Shown: one piece after another, positions 16,649 through 25,302 of the stretch
How the letters are laid out: every line of letters starts with the position of its first letter
Position numbering within the stretch: the stretch's first letter is position 1
Source of the DNA: a virus
DNA: 45,310 nucleotides
Reading direction: 5' to 3' (one strand)
IMG/VR virus record: IMGVR_UViG_3300009024_000973
Span: 1 to 45,310 of that record
Position numbers and translations under genes: made by a program
Notes under the pieces: generated by a model
Databases searched by the model: none
Told to the model about the DNA's origin: nothing
Seen by the model: the letters and a program-made list of their open reading frames with translations, nothing else

Positions 16649-17729
16649 ATATAATGACATACGTGTAGTACACTTAGAGATTACACAAAAATGTAATGCT
16701 AGTTGCCCAATGTGTGACCGCAATGAAAACGGCGGAGCGATTAACCAACACATTCGTAATAACTTGGCAGAACTTAGTTTAGAAGATTGTAAAACAATAT
16801 TCGAAACAGATTTTATAAAACAACTTAACACAATGTATATGTGCGGTAACTTGGGAGATCCAATCAGCGCATTAGATACGTTGGAAGTGTTCCGTTATTT
16901 CAGGGAACACAATCCCAATATGTGGCTTAGTATGAACACTAACGCAGGCGCACGTAGTGCTGACTGGTGGCGTGAACTTGCAGGTGTTATTGGGCGTAAA
17001 GGCGCAGTCATTTTTAGCGTAGATGGACTTGAGAATACAAACCACTTATACAGACAGGGTGTACACTGGGATATTGTTGAACGCAATATGAGAGCGTTTA
17101 TTGATGCTGGCGGCAGAGCCCGCTGGGATTACTTGATATTTGAACACAGCGAGGTTGATGTAGACCGCGCAGAAGAACTAGCGAAGGAATGGGGTGTTGA
17201 AAAATTTATCCGTAAGAAAACTGGGCGATTTATTACCACTGAAAGTAAAGCAAAAGATACCCACCAAGCACAGAACCGTAAAGGTAAAGAGACTACTACG
17301 CTCGCTAAGCCGAAAAAAGCAGAGCACCAAAACCTTGCCTTACTAAAGCAAAAAGAGATCGAAAAAACGTACGGCAGTATGCGTGACTATTATGATAAAG
17401 CATACATCAAATGTAAGGTAGCAGAGGAAAAGAATATCTATGTTACTGCTGAAGGGGTAGTGATGCCGTGTTGTTGGACAGCAGGACGTATGTACAAATG
17501 GTGGCACAGTGATCCTAAGATTGAACAGATCTGGGACTTTATAGATGCCGCCGGCGGCAAAGACAATATTAATGCAAAGTTGTTTGGATTGCAAGGAGCA
17601 ATGGAAAGCGGCATCATGGAGAGTATCGAAAGCAGTTGGAACAAAGCATCAATTGCAGATGGAAAACTTGGGGTATGCAGCATGAAATGCGGCAGTGAAT
17701 TTGACCCGTTTGCGGAACAGTTTAAATGA
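16641..17729 (+). CDS. Radical SAM protein with a SPASM-like C-terminal Cys cluster
   Basis: GTG 16641 starts an ORF with the [4Fe-4S] motif C18xxxC22xxC25 (KCNASCPMCDR) and a radical SAM barrel (MYMCGNLGDP, SMNTNAG, VIFSVDGLENTNHLYR). About residues 255-285 hold a second Cys set (CKVAEEKNIYV and MPCCW), as in SPASM/twitch domains that bind extra clusters. Such enzymes often modify peptides or small molecules. The substrate is unknown. It overlaps its partner radical SAM gene by 4 bases, so they are probably made together. Confidence 0.88.
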   Translation: MYKYNDIRVVHLEITQKCNASCPMCDRNENGGAINQHIRNNLAELSLEDCKTIFETDFIKQLNTMYMCGNLGDPISALDTLEVFRYFREHNPNMWLSMNTNAGARSADWWRELAGVIGRKGAVIFSVDGLENTNHLYRQGVHWDIVERNMRAFIDAGGRARWDYLIFEHSEVDVDRAEELAKEWGVEKFIRKKTGRFITTESKAKDTHQAQNRKGKETTTLAKPKKAEHQNLALLKQKEIEKTYGSMRDYYDKAYIKCKVAEEKNIYVTAEGVVMPCCWTAGRMYKWWHSDPKIEQIWDFIDAAGGKDNINAKLFGLQGAMESGIMESIESSWNKASIADGKLGVCSMKCGSEFDPFAEQFK

Positions 17730-18688
17730 AGCGTGTGCAGGAGATCATACCACTTCAGGATACTATAGTAGTAGACTGGACACTAGGATCAACCTGCAAT
17801 CAGGCATGTAGTTATTGCCCGCCAAATTTACATGATGGAAGACACCCCTACCCAAGTTATGATAAAACAGTTGCACTTATCGATAAACTAACAGAACATT
17901 ATCAGCGCCCGTGTCAGTATGTTATAAGCGGGGGTGAGCCCACTTTACATCCACGATTCAGTACAATCGTAAAACACATCAAACAAGTAAATCCACGCAA
18001 CCTTGTAAACATCATTACTAATGGCAGTCGCACAATACGCTGGTGGCGGCAATACAAACATCTTATTAACACTGTTAACCTAACAGCACATGTTGAATAT
18101 GCTGACGCTGATCACCTGGTGGCATTATGCCGTGAGTTCTATGAGCCTGGTATCAATGAACTAAACGTAGTTGTGCCAATGCTGCCTGACCGCTGGGACG
18201 AATGTATTGAACTAGCCAGTAGATTAGCCAGCATAAACACAGGATATAGTGTAACGCTAAAGCAACTACGAATAGATTTTGGTGCAGACGTTTATCCCTA
18301 TACGCCTGAACAATTGGAAGTATTCAGCACATATAGTGTATTCAACAATTACAATAAAAGCTGGCACAAGGCTATGCCAAAGCCAGCAGTAGTAGAAGTG
18401 GATCATGATGTTGTCTGGGATACCGGTGAACGTCAGAGCTTAAACTGCAATAAACTTATAAATCGTTATCAGAATGACTTAACAGGTATGCATTGTTATA
18501 TTGGTATTGACAAGATATACATTAATAATGAGCAGGGCATTCAAGCAGGCAGCTGGTGCCCACAAGGAAGAACGACATTTGGTCACATGGACGATATTGA
18601 CAATATACAGTGGCCTACTGAACCATTAATATGCCAACAACCACGTTGCATGAACGCAACAGATATGAGAACACGGAAACATAGATGA
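17726..18688 (+). CDS. Radical SAM protein
   Basis: ATG 17726 overlaps the previous stop. The N terminus carries C24xxxC28xxC31 (TCNQACSYCPP), followed by the glycine motif VISGGEPTLHP and NIITNGSR, all typical of radical SAM barrels. Near the C terminus further Cys residues (GMHCYIG, GSWCPQG, CQQPRC) could bind another cluster. At 320 residues it is of ordinary size. Partner and substrate are unknown. It sits between another radical SAM gene and a UDP-sugar dehydrogenase homologue. Confidence 0.88.
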   Translation: MKRVQEIIPLQDTIVVDWTLGSTCNQACSYCPPNLHDGRHPYPSYDKTVALIDKLTEHYQRPCQYVISGGEPTLHPRFSTIVKHIKQVNPRNLVNIITNGSRTIRWWRQYKHLINTVNLTAHVEYADADHLVALCREFYEPGINELNVVVPMLPDRWDECIELASRLASINTGYSVTLKQLRIDFGADVYPYTPEQLEVFSTYSVFNNYNKSWHKAMPKPAVVEVDHDVVWDTGERQSLNCNKLINRYQNDLTGMHCYIGIDKIYINNEQGIQAGSWCPQGRTTFGHMDDIDNIQWPTEPLICQQPRCMNATDMRTRKHR

Positions 18689-19632
18689 CAACTCTAACCA
18701 AACGTCAACAATATAGTAGTATTATTCGTAACATTGAAAACAATTTAGACCTTGCAATGGAACAATATGTAAAGAGCGGCGACTCTGGCAGCAAGTTTCA
18801 AGTAAATCACTATGCGAGTGAATTAAAACGTTTGCGTGATGAAGTACGTGACGAAGAACGGCAGCAAGAAGGTGCAGCAATACGCAGTGAACTAAAGTTA
18901 CTTTCAGTTGGGTATGGGTTTGTAGGCAAGGCCACTGGTGACTACATTTTGCCACACATAAAACAGCACATCATTATTGATCCAGCGCACAGTGATGAGC
19001 AAATTGCAGATCATGCAGATGCGCAAGCTGCGATTGTTGCGGTCCCAACACCAACAGTAAACGGAGTATGTGATGACAGCGTCATAGTAGACGTAGTAAC
19101 ACAGCTGATTGCAGCTAATCCTGACATCAAAATCCTACTTAAAAGTACTGTTCCCCCAGATCAACTTGAGAAGTTGCCAGCTAATGTAACATATAATCCA
19201 GAATTCCTACGTGCTAAAACTGCCGCTGAAGACTTTGCTAATCAACGTGTGTTTATACTTGGGGGAGCAGACGGCGCTTACTGGCAACGTGTGTTTAGTT
19301 TTATGCAGGGTGTTGAATTCATCAGAACAGATCGCACAACTGCCAGCATGGTGAAGTATATGCACAATACCTGGCTTGCTATGAAAGTAGCATACTTCCA
19401 TGAGATCTATAAACTAGTTGGCGACAGCTATCAACACGACGAACTTATCAGCATACTTGCAAAATTTCCAAACATTGGACCCAGCCACATGGCAATGAAT
19501 GATGAGGGTAAGCTGGGCTACGGTGGACATTGTTTCCCCAAGGATACAGAAGCGTTCGTGGAATATACTGGCAGCGAAATACTGCAAAAAGTTATCGAAA
19601 TTAATAAAAAACTCATTGACAACACACAGTAA
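18685..19632 (+). CDS. Short UDP-glucose/GDP-mannose dehydrogenase homologue with an N-terminal coiled coil
   Basis: Residues 1-68 look like a coiled coil. A nucleotide-binding domain starts with LLSVGYGFVGKAT, then KSTVPPDQL, YNPEFLRAKTAAEDF, a central helix with MVKYMHNTWLAMKVAYFHE, and the catalytic-type Cys283 in GYGGHCFPKDTEAF. These are the signatures of UDP-glucose 6-dehydrogenase, which makes UDP-glucuronate. The usual C-terminal UDP-binding domain is absent: the protein ends about 30 residues after Cys283. It may be a reduced enzyme, or one with another substrate. A promoter for the clamp gene overlaps its 3' end. Confidence 0.82.
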   Translation: MTTLTKRQQYSSIIRNIENNLDLAMEQYVKSGDSGSKFQVNHYASELKRLRDEVRDEERQQEGAAIRSELKLLSVGYGFVGKATGDYILPHIKQHIIIDPAHSDEQIADHADAQAAIVAVPTPTVNGVCDDSVIVDVVTQLIAANPDIKILLKSTVPPDQLEKLPANVTYNPEFLRAKTAAEDFANQRVFILGGADGAYWQRVFSFMQGVEFIRTDRTTASMVKYMHNTWLAMKVAYFHEIYKLVGDSYQHDELISILAKFPNIGPSHMAMNDEGKLGYGGHCFPKDTEAFVEYTGSEILQKVIEINKKLIDNTQ

Positions 19633-19644
19633 ACCATGTATACT
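19616..19644 (+). promoter_or_regulatory. Sigma70 promoter for the clamp-dpdA unit
   Basis: TTGACA at 19616-19621, a 17-base spacer and TATACT at 19639-19644 form a near-consensus promoter. Transcription would start near 19651 and give a short leader with AAGGAG before the clamp ATG at 19668. Confidence 0.85.
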
Positions 19645-19667
19645 GAAATCATTATAAGGAGTCTATA

Positions 19668-20417
19668 ATGACAACACGTGACGTAGTTCAAGATATTGTA
19701 AAACATACAGCCGCACTAGGCTTCATTCAAGCAGTAAAAGTAACAGGCACAGAGAACGAAACAACTCTAGATGCCATGGACGCAGACCGTACAGTTATCC
19801 TAAAAGCAGCAGTACACGCCCCAGTACAAGAGTTCACTGGTGAGTTTGGCTTGGGTAACCTAGGGTTCTTGGCAGGTATTACTGGTCTTCCCAACTATCA
19901 GGGAGATGATGCAACAGTAGAAGTTGTTACCAGAGAGCGTAATGGCGTTACTGAGCCAGACCATCTGCTGTTTAAAGATGGTGCAAGTAACACTGACCAA
20001 TATCGTTTCATGGGCAAAGAGCTCATTAATCAAGCCTTGCAAACTGTAAAGTTTAAAGGCGTAGAGTGGGATATTACATTTGAACCCACAAAGCAAAAAG
20101 TTAGCGAACTAACCCAAGTTGCTGGCATTTACGGTGGCATTGAGCCTAACTTTACAGTAAAAACAGACAACGGTGATCTCATCGTAACTGTTGGTGCTGC
20201 TGATGGTAGCTTTACTGGTAAGCGTACATTTGCAACCAATGTTGATGGTGAGCTAACTGAAGGATATGCATGGCCACTTGCTAAAGTGCTTGCAATTCTA
20301 AAACTTGGTATGAGCGGATCTTGTATCATGCAAATTAGTAAGCGCGGCGCACTACAGATTAGCGTAGACAGCGGCATCGCAAAGTATGACTACATTCTTC
20401 CAGCTATGACAGTGTAA
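19668..20417 (+). CDS. 45: T4 gp45-like DNA polymerase sliding clamp
   Basis: The 249-residue length and beta-rich pattern match T4-type trimeric clamps. Features include an EFGLGNLGFLAGITGL segment like the edge-strand region of phage clamps, a lysine-rich middle (PTKQKVSELTQVAG) and a C terminus IAKYDYILPAM. Clamps encircle DNA to hold the polymerase and, in T4, also activate late transcription. Late-type promoters in this window fit that role. It is read from its own strong promoter and is followed 8 bases later by dpdA. The assignment is by pattern, not alignment. Confidence 0.78.
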   Translation: MTTRDVVQDIVKHTAALGFIQAVKVTGTENETTLDAMDADRTVILKAAVHAPVQEFTGEFGLGNLGFLAGITGLPNYQGDDATVEVVTRERNGVTEPDHLLFKDGASNTDQYRFMGKELINQALQTVKFKGVEWDITFEPTKQKVSELTQVAGIYGGIEPNFTVKTDNGDLIVTVGAADGSFTGKRTFATNVDGELTEGYAWPLAKVLAILKLGMSGSCIMQISKRGALQISVDSGIAKYDYILPAMTV

Positions 20418-20425
20418 GGATAATA

Positions 20426-21931
20426 ATGGCACAAGTTAAAGATCTAACCGCAACAAACAAAGACTATAGCGTATTCTTACCAAGTATTAGTACATTCTAT
20501 AGTAGAGCACTTTCAAAATATAGATCAGATGGCAATACTTTTGTTGCAGACGATCGTGTGCCAAACGGATTCGAGTTTGGCGTAGACGGGTGTGACTTTC
20601 TTAAGAAAGAGAACGCATATTATTCATATAAGTGGGGCTTGTATTCTGCAGGCCATGCGCAGTTGAATTTGAATAAAGCAGACGTTGATGATCACATGGT
20701 ACAAAAGAGAGACAGGAAGAATACATTTATCCTGGGTGACTCTGGCGGCTTCCAGATTATCAAAGGCGTTATTAAATGTGACTGGGGCAACTTTAAAACG
20801 GATGATAGTCTTCGCCAAACAATCCTTAACTGGCTAGAGCATACTGCTGATTACAGCATGATTCTAGATATTCCCACCATGGCCGCTAGTGAACCATACA
20901 AAGCAAAGACAGGTATTCAAGACTTTAATCAATGTCTTGATTATACACTGTTCAATGCGGATTGGTTTGCACGTAATAGGTTAGGGAAAACAAAATATAT
21001 GAACGTTCTTCAGGGTAGAACACCTGAGGAAGCACAGACATGGTTTGATGCAGTAAAGCATCTACCACTTGATGGTTGGGCGTTTGGCGGTGCTACCAAG
21101 TACAACATGCTTATTACACTGAGACACATCATTCAAATGCGTGATCAAAAGCTACTTGAAAAAGGTGAGCGTGATTTACTGCACTTCCTAGGAACAAGCA
21201 AACTTGATTGGGCTGTTGCATTGACTGCTATTAAGCGTAATCTAAAACAGTATGTCAACGAAGATGTTGAAGTAATGTTTGATTGTGCAAGTCCGTTTAT
21301 TGCAACCGCAAAGGGTCAACTTTATACACAGCACGTGCATAGGCATGATCGCTTTGGTTATGTCATGGACAGCGCCATTGATAACAAAATGTTTGCAGGA
21401 AGTGATATCCCCTTCCCATGGGGCAGTCCTATTGGAGAGCGTATGGCCATGGGTGATGTGTGTCATTATGCACCAGGAATGCTTAATAAGATTGGCAAAG
21501 AAGGCAAAACTAGTTGGGATAGCTTCACTTATTTCCTACTAATGGCACACAACGTGTATCAGCACATTGAGAGTGTACAACGTGCTAACACAGTGACTGA
21601 TGCGGCAGTTATGCTAAACAGTGGAACAGACGTATCAGAATGGGCCCACTTTAAAGCAAACAAGAAAGCAAATCTTTCACTAAGTCCATGGGTCCCATCA
21701 AAGATCATTTACATGGTTAACTTTATTGATGAACTGTTTAAGAGTGAAACACCAATGTCACTACTTGACAGTGAACCAGTACAATCACTACTATCAGACT
21801 TCAATGGAACAAAGAGTGTAAAATCTAGTTCTTTTGCTGGGCTATTTGACGTTGTACAAAACGACAACGACTGTGACTACAACGAAGAAGATGCTGAAGA
21901 AGCAGAAGAATTCTTTGAAAATATGGAATAG
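20426..21931 (+). CDS. dpdA: DpdA-type DNA guanine transglycosylase (TGT-like)
   Basis: The 501-residue protein has the TGT-fold markers: GDSGGFQ with Asp105, LDIPT with Asp148, NVLQGRTPEEA, GWAFGGATKYN, LHFLGTSK and MFDCASPF with Asp286 as candidate nucleophile. Phage DpdA enzymes swap guanine in DNA for a 7-deazaguanine base such as preQ0. The absence of a PUA-like RNA domain and the phage context favour DNA over tRNA. An acidic tail (EEDAEEAEEFFENME) ends the protein. Genes for FolE, QueD-like and QueE elsewhere in the window support this role. GGATAA precedes the ATG. Confidence 0.87.
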   Translation: MAQVKDLTATNKDYSVFLPSISTFYSRALSKYRSDGNTFVADDRVPNGFEFGVDGCDFLKKENAYYSYKWGLYSAGHAQLNLNKADVDDHMVQKRDRKNTFILGDSGGFQIIKGVIKCDWGNFKTDDSLRQTILNWLEHTADYSMILDIPTMAASEPYKAKTGIQDFNQCLDYTLFNADWFARNRLGKTKYMNVLQGRTPEEAQTWFDAVKHLPLDGWAFGGATKYNMLITLRHIIQMRDQKLLEKGERDLLHFLGTSKLDWAVALTAIKRNLKQYVNEDVEVMFDCASPFIATAKGQLYTQHVHRHDRFGYVMDSAIDNKMFAGSDIPFPWGSPIGERMAMGDVCHYAPGMLNKIGKEGKTSWDSFTYFLLMAHNVYQHIESVQRANTVTDAAVMLNSGTDVSEWAHFKANKKANLSLSPWVPSKIIYMVNFIDELFKSETPMSLLDSEPVQSLLSDFNGTKSVKSSSFAGLFDVVQNDNDCDYNEEDAEEAEEFFENME

Positions 21932-21947
21932 CTATAAGGAGAAACAC

Positions 21948-22142
21948 ATGGCTACAAAAGCAAGCCTACACCGTCATCTAACTGCGCTAGAGCGTAAGCA
22001 CCGCAGCCTAGATATGCATATTAATGAACTTTATAGAACTAACATGGCGGACGATTTTGAAATCGCCACGCTCAAGCGTGAAAAACTTCAACTTAAAGAA
22101 GAGATCACGCAAACTGAAAAAGAACTTAACACACTAACATAA
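21948..22142 (+). CDS. YdcH-like DUF465 protein, 64 aa
   Basis: AGGAG lies 7 bases before ATG 21948. The product has the DUF465 pattern: LERKHRSLDMHINEL, a short linker, DDFEIATLKREKLQLKEEI. It is a helical hairpin, common in alphaproteobacteria and their phages, of unknown function. The gene follows dpdA by 16 bases and probably shares its transcript. Confidence 0.8.
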   Translation: MATKASLHRHLTALERKHRSLDMHINELYRTNMADDFEIATLKREKLQLKEEITQTEKELNTLT

Positions 22143-22145
22143 TGC

Positions 22146-22174
22146 TTGACATCATATTAATGATGCAGTATATT
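22146..22174 (+). promoter_or_regulatory. Sigma70 promoter before the small-protein/queD-like group
   Basis: TTGACA at 22146-22151, a 17-base spacer and TATATT at 22169-22174. The start site would be near 22181, leaving a 20-base leader with AAGGAG before ATG 22201. Confidence 0.85.
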
Positions 22175-22200
22175 GATACACATAAACAAGGAGATGTTTA

Positions 22201-22377
22201 ATGACTACTAAAAAAATCCGTTTAATTGATGAAGAAGCAAAAGATGTAACTACCAATACATCAGCTGGTTCAGCACTGACTCGCGAAGACATTGATAAAA
22301 TGCTAGACTTTGCAGAAAAAATTGACTGGAAACTATGGGAAATTCTTAAACTTGCCCGCAAAGCTGCTGGCGAATAA
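22201..22377 (+). CDS. Small hypothetical protein, 58 aa
   Basis: A near-consensus promoter and AAGGAG precede this ATG, and the frame ends at TAA 22375-22377. The product has a disordered N-terminal half (VTTNTSAGS) and a C-terminal amphipathic helix (REDIDKMLDFAEKIDWKLWE, then ILKLARKAAGE). It could be a small regulator or adaptor. No family is recognised. Confidence 0.7.
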   Translation: MTTKKIRLIDEEAKDVTTNTSAGSALTREDIDKMLDFAEKIDWKLWEILKLARKAAGE

Positions 22378-22389
22378 AAAGGTTAAAAC

Positions 22390-22788
22390 ATGACTGTTCG
22401 TGTAAGTAAGCGACAAATTTGGGTTACCTTTGCTAAGGAAGGCATCCACTGTTACCCCGCAGCCGCTACAGACCCAAATTTGGCGACAGGTGGCTGGGAC
22501 GACGTTAGTTTTCTAGGCGTCCCCCACCGACATATTTTTCACTTTCGTGTAGCTATTGAAGTTACTCATAACGATCGTGATATCGAGTTCATTCAGTTTA
22601 AACGCTGGATGGAGCGTCTATACTCTGAGGGTACCTTGGAGTTGGACTACAAAAGCTGCGAAATGATGGCAGAAGATCTAGCAAAAGAAATCGATCAACG
22701 CTATCCAGGTCGCAACTTTACAATCTCAGTATCCGAAGATAACGAAAACGGTGCTGAACTTTCCTTTTACCACGAATACACACTTTAA
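22390..22788 (+). CDS. queD: QueD-like 6-pyruvoyl/6-carboxy-tetrahydropterin synthase homologue
   Basis: The 132-residue protein has ordered residues matching QueD: His20 (GIHCYP), then His46 and His48 (PHRHIFHF) as the zinc triad, IEFIQFKRW as the D/EFxxFK motif, ELDYKSCEMMAEDLA where QueD has LDH...T/SxE, and Glu116 in VSEDNENG. The catalytic His of LDH is Tyr87 here. QueD makes 6-carboxytetrahydropterin, the substrate of QueE. The gene lies near dpdA and folE, which supports the pathway. The altered residue means activity cannot be assumed. Confidence 0.6.
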   Translation: MTVRVSKRQIWVTFAKEGIHCYPAAATDPNLATGGWDDVSFLGVPHRHIFHFRVAIEVTHNDRDIEFIQFKRWMERLYSEGTLELDYKSCEMMAEDLAKEIDQRYPGRNFTISVSEDNENGAELSFYHEYTL

Positions 22789-22820
22789 TATCAACCCCTA
22801 ACAGATTAGGAAAATAAAAC

Positions 22821-23162
22821 ATGACTACTGAAACTGCAAAAACTGCAAAAACTGCAAATGCAACTGAGGCCTACCACATTGGCGGATCATTTTCACTACA
22901 GGATATCAAATACGATCTCCTGAAAATCATTGAGCCATTTGATGGATATATGTACAACGGTAAAGACACTACCCGTGTACGTGGACTGTTTGAAGCATAT
23001 TTGTTTGATCTCAAGCGTTGCCACAAGTTGCAAGAGTACAGTATCTTTTCAAATGTAAAAGATAATGCAGTAACATTTGACGTAAGTGTTAAAATCCAAC
23101 GTGATCGTTCAGCTAAGAAATTGAAAATTCACGTAGGTGCCCTACAATCAGCACAGAAATAA
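22821..23162 (+). CDS. Hypothetical protein, 113 aa
   Basis: The N terminus is a low-complexity Thr/Ala/Lys repeat (TAKTAKTANATEA), followed by a helical segment and a beta hairpin (AVTFDVSVKIQRD, KLKIHVG). The second half recalls small phage beta-sandwich domains, such as the end of tail sheath proteins, but too weakly to name. AGGA precedes the ATG. Confidence 0.6.
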   Translation: MTTETAKTAKTANATEAYHIGGSFSLQDIKYDLLKIIEPFDGYMYNGKDTTRVRGLFEAYLFDLKRCHKLQEYSIFSNVKDNAVTFDVSVKIQRDRSAKKLKIHVGALQSAQK

Positions 23163-23167
23163 AAATA

Positions 23168-24343
23168 ATGCGTAAACTCTTTTATATGGGCTTGGAACCA
23201 TATGAAGGTCGGTATACACTGCAATTAACAGAGTGGTCTCGACGTGCTTTTGCACGTCGAGATATCGACTGGGTAGATGTTCCAGGTATTACAATTGACA
23301 ATACAAAAGCGATTAGTGTAGGCCAAGTGCTTGATGCACATGGCCGTTCTTATTTCGCAATGTCACAAATGATGAACCTTGTGCAAATGATGCGCAACGG
23401 CGAAGTTACCAGTGAAGATGCAGTCTTCTTTGAAGATATGTTTCAGCCCGGTATTGAATCACTTCCATACATTATGGATCAGATTCCAGCAGAGCAGCGT
23501 CCTCAAGTTTGGATCCGTTGTCTTGCACAAGCGATTGATCCAGACGACTTTGTGCATGTCTGGGGCATGAGCAAGTGGATGAGTTTGTATGAAGAAATGT
23601 GCAACGAGTTTGTTACTGGCGTACTAGCAAGTAATGAAGAAATGGTTGCGCATATGAAGATTGCAAACTGGCGAGCTCCAATTTACAATATTAGCGGCCT
23701 TGCTTTTGATAAAGGCGAAGTTCGTGAACGTGCAGGAGCAATCAAGCCTTTCAATGAACGTGCCAATCGTGTTGTATTTGCAGCTCGTTTTGACCAAGAA
23801 AAACAGCCAGACTTCTACATGGATATGATTGAAGAATGGTATGGTACTCCTGGTACACCTGACGTAGAGTTTGCTATTCTACAGGGCGGCCCACTGCGCA
23901 GCAACAATCAAAAGTATATTGATCGTGCTCGTAAAATGGAAGAACGCGGGCAACTACGTATCTACGAAAATCTCAAGAAAAACGAATATTATGACATTGT
24001 CAATGACAGTAGAGTAATGTTTAATTGTGCTTTGCAGGACTGGACAAGTAACACTGTGAGTGAAGCTGACGCTCTAGGATGCAATGTACTATTTCCTGCC
24101 TATCGTAGCTTCCCAGAAATCTTCAATAACGATTATACTCGTATGTACGTCCCGTGGAGTAAAACAGATGCAATGCAGAAATTATCTGCACTACTCGAAA
24201 AACAACACGCTGATATTGGTAAAATTTCAGATTGGACCAGTGCGACAATTGATCGTTATATTGACATCATGCAAGGAAATGGCGAGCAGTGGCGTAGAGA
24301 CGGTAATAGATATCGCGACTATGTATCGGAGAAGAAATATTGA
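23168..24343 (+). CDS. Glycosyltransferase, probably GT-B fold
   Basis: At 391 residues it has two Rossmann-like halves. The C-terminal half contains NRVVFAARFDQEKQPDFYMD (a typical family-4-like strand then helix), EFAILQGGPLRSNN, a GQLRIYENLKKNEYYDIV segment and TSNTVSEADALGCNVLFP, where GT4-like enzymes hold the donor sugar via the Glu of ExxxxGxP. It probably uses a UDP- or GDP-sugar, and GalE encoded just downstream would supply UDP-galactose. The target may be modified DNA or a surface glycan; this cannot be decided here. Confidence 0.75.
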   Translation: MRKLFYMGLEPYEGRYTLQLTEWSRRAFARRDIDWVDVPGITIDNTKAISVGQVLDAHGRSYFAMSQMMNLVQMMRNGEVTSEDAVFFEDMFQPGIESLPYIMDQIPAEQRPQVWIRCLAQAIDPDDFVHVWGMSKWMSLYEEMCNEFVTGVLASNEEMVAHMKIANWRAPIYNISGLAFDKGEVRERAGAIKPFNERANRVVFAARFDQEKQPDFYMDMIEEWYGTPGTPDVEFAILQGGPLRSNNQKYIDRARKMEERGQLRIYENLKKNEYYDIVNDSRVMFNCALQDWTSNTVSEADALGCNVLFPAYRSFPEIFNNDYTRMYVPWSKTDAMQKLSALLEKQHADIGKISDWTSATIDRYIDIMQGNGEQWRRDGNRYRDYVSEKKY

Positions 24344-25302
24344 AAGTATTAGTAACAGGAGCCAGTGGTTACATTGGCTCCCAAACCTGTAAAGAATTAA
24401 AGCAAAGCGGTTATACAGTTGTTGCGGTTGATCGCAATAAAGTAAAGCACCCGTATGTTGATATTGAATTGACCACTAGTTATGATAGTGATCTAGTGGA
24501 TTCAGCTATGACTGATGTAGACACAGTTGTTCATATTGGAGCAACGAGTCTAGTAGGGCCCAGTGTTGTAGATCCACTTCCTTATTATTCCAATAATGTA
24601 AACTCAACCATTAAACTATTGGAAATGTGCAAAGCACACGGAGTAAAGAAATTTGTCTTTGCTAGTAGTGCAGCAACATATGGAAATGCATCAGGGATCT
24701 GTAAAGAAACGGATGACGTGCATCCTTGTAACCCATACGGCCAAAGCAAACGTATTACTGAACTAATGTTGGCAGACGTTTTCAAAGCATACGGTATAAG
24801 CAGTATTAGTCTTCGATTCTTTAATGTAGCAGGCGCAGATCCTGACGGCGATTTTGGACAAGAAAAAGCAGCAACTCACCTTATTGCACGTATTATGGAA
24901 AGTGCTATTGCAGGCCGTCCGGTACAGGTTTACGGCGATGATTACGAAACACCAGATGGTACTTGTATTAGAGATTACGTACACGTAAAAGACATTGCAC
25001 GTGCTATTGTAAAAAGTGTTCGTAGACTAGAGAGCCATACAGTGTGTGAAATTATTAATCTAGGGTCAGGAACAGGGAATAGCGTTTTTGAGATCATAGA
25101 TCAAGTAAATAAAATCACAGGCCTAAATACTTTGTATGAAATAGGACCAAGACGTGCAGGAGACCCTGCCATACTATGTGCTGATATTAACGCAGCAAAT
25201 AATAGACTAGATTGGCAACCAGAATTAAAACTTGACAGTATTATTGCAACAGCATATAATTGGTATAATCATCATGAAAAAGAAAAGGAACTTAGTGCAT
25301 GA
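24340..25302 (+). CDS. galE: UDP-glucose 4-epimerase-like NAD-dependent epimerase
   Basis: TTG 24340 overlaps the previous stop (TTGA). The short-chain epimerase markers are clear: TGASGYIGSQTCKEL NAD-binding loop at the N terminus, FASSAATYGN with the catalytic Ser/Thr, PYGQSKR with Tyr133 and Lys137, SLRFFNVAGADP, and IRDYVHVKDIARAIV. GalE interconverts UDP-glucose and UDP-galactose. At 320 residues it is of normal length and looks complete. It probably feeds the preceding glycosyltransferase. Confidence 0.93.
   Translation: MKVLVTGASGYIGSQTCKELKQSGYTVVAVDRNKVKHPYVDIELTTSYDSDLVDSAMTDVDTVVHIGATSLVGPSVVDPLPYYSNNVNSTIKLLEMCKAHGVKKFVFASSAATYGNASGICKETDDVHPCNPYGQSKRITELMLADVFKAYGISSISLRFFNVAGADPDGDFGQEKAATHLIARIMESAIAGRPVQVYGDDYETPDGTCIRDYVHVKDIARAIVKSVRRLESHTVCEIINLGSGTGNSVFEIIDQVNKITGLNTLYEIGPRRAGDPAILCADINAANNRLDWQPELKLDSIIATAYNWYNHHEKEKELSA

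Noticed and set aside
22821-23162. Tail sheath C-terminal fragment
   Set aside because: The strand pattern is only loosely similar, and no other tail gene is near.
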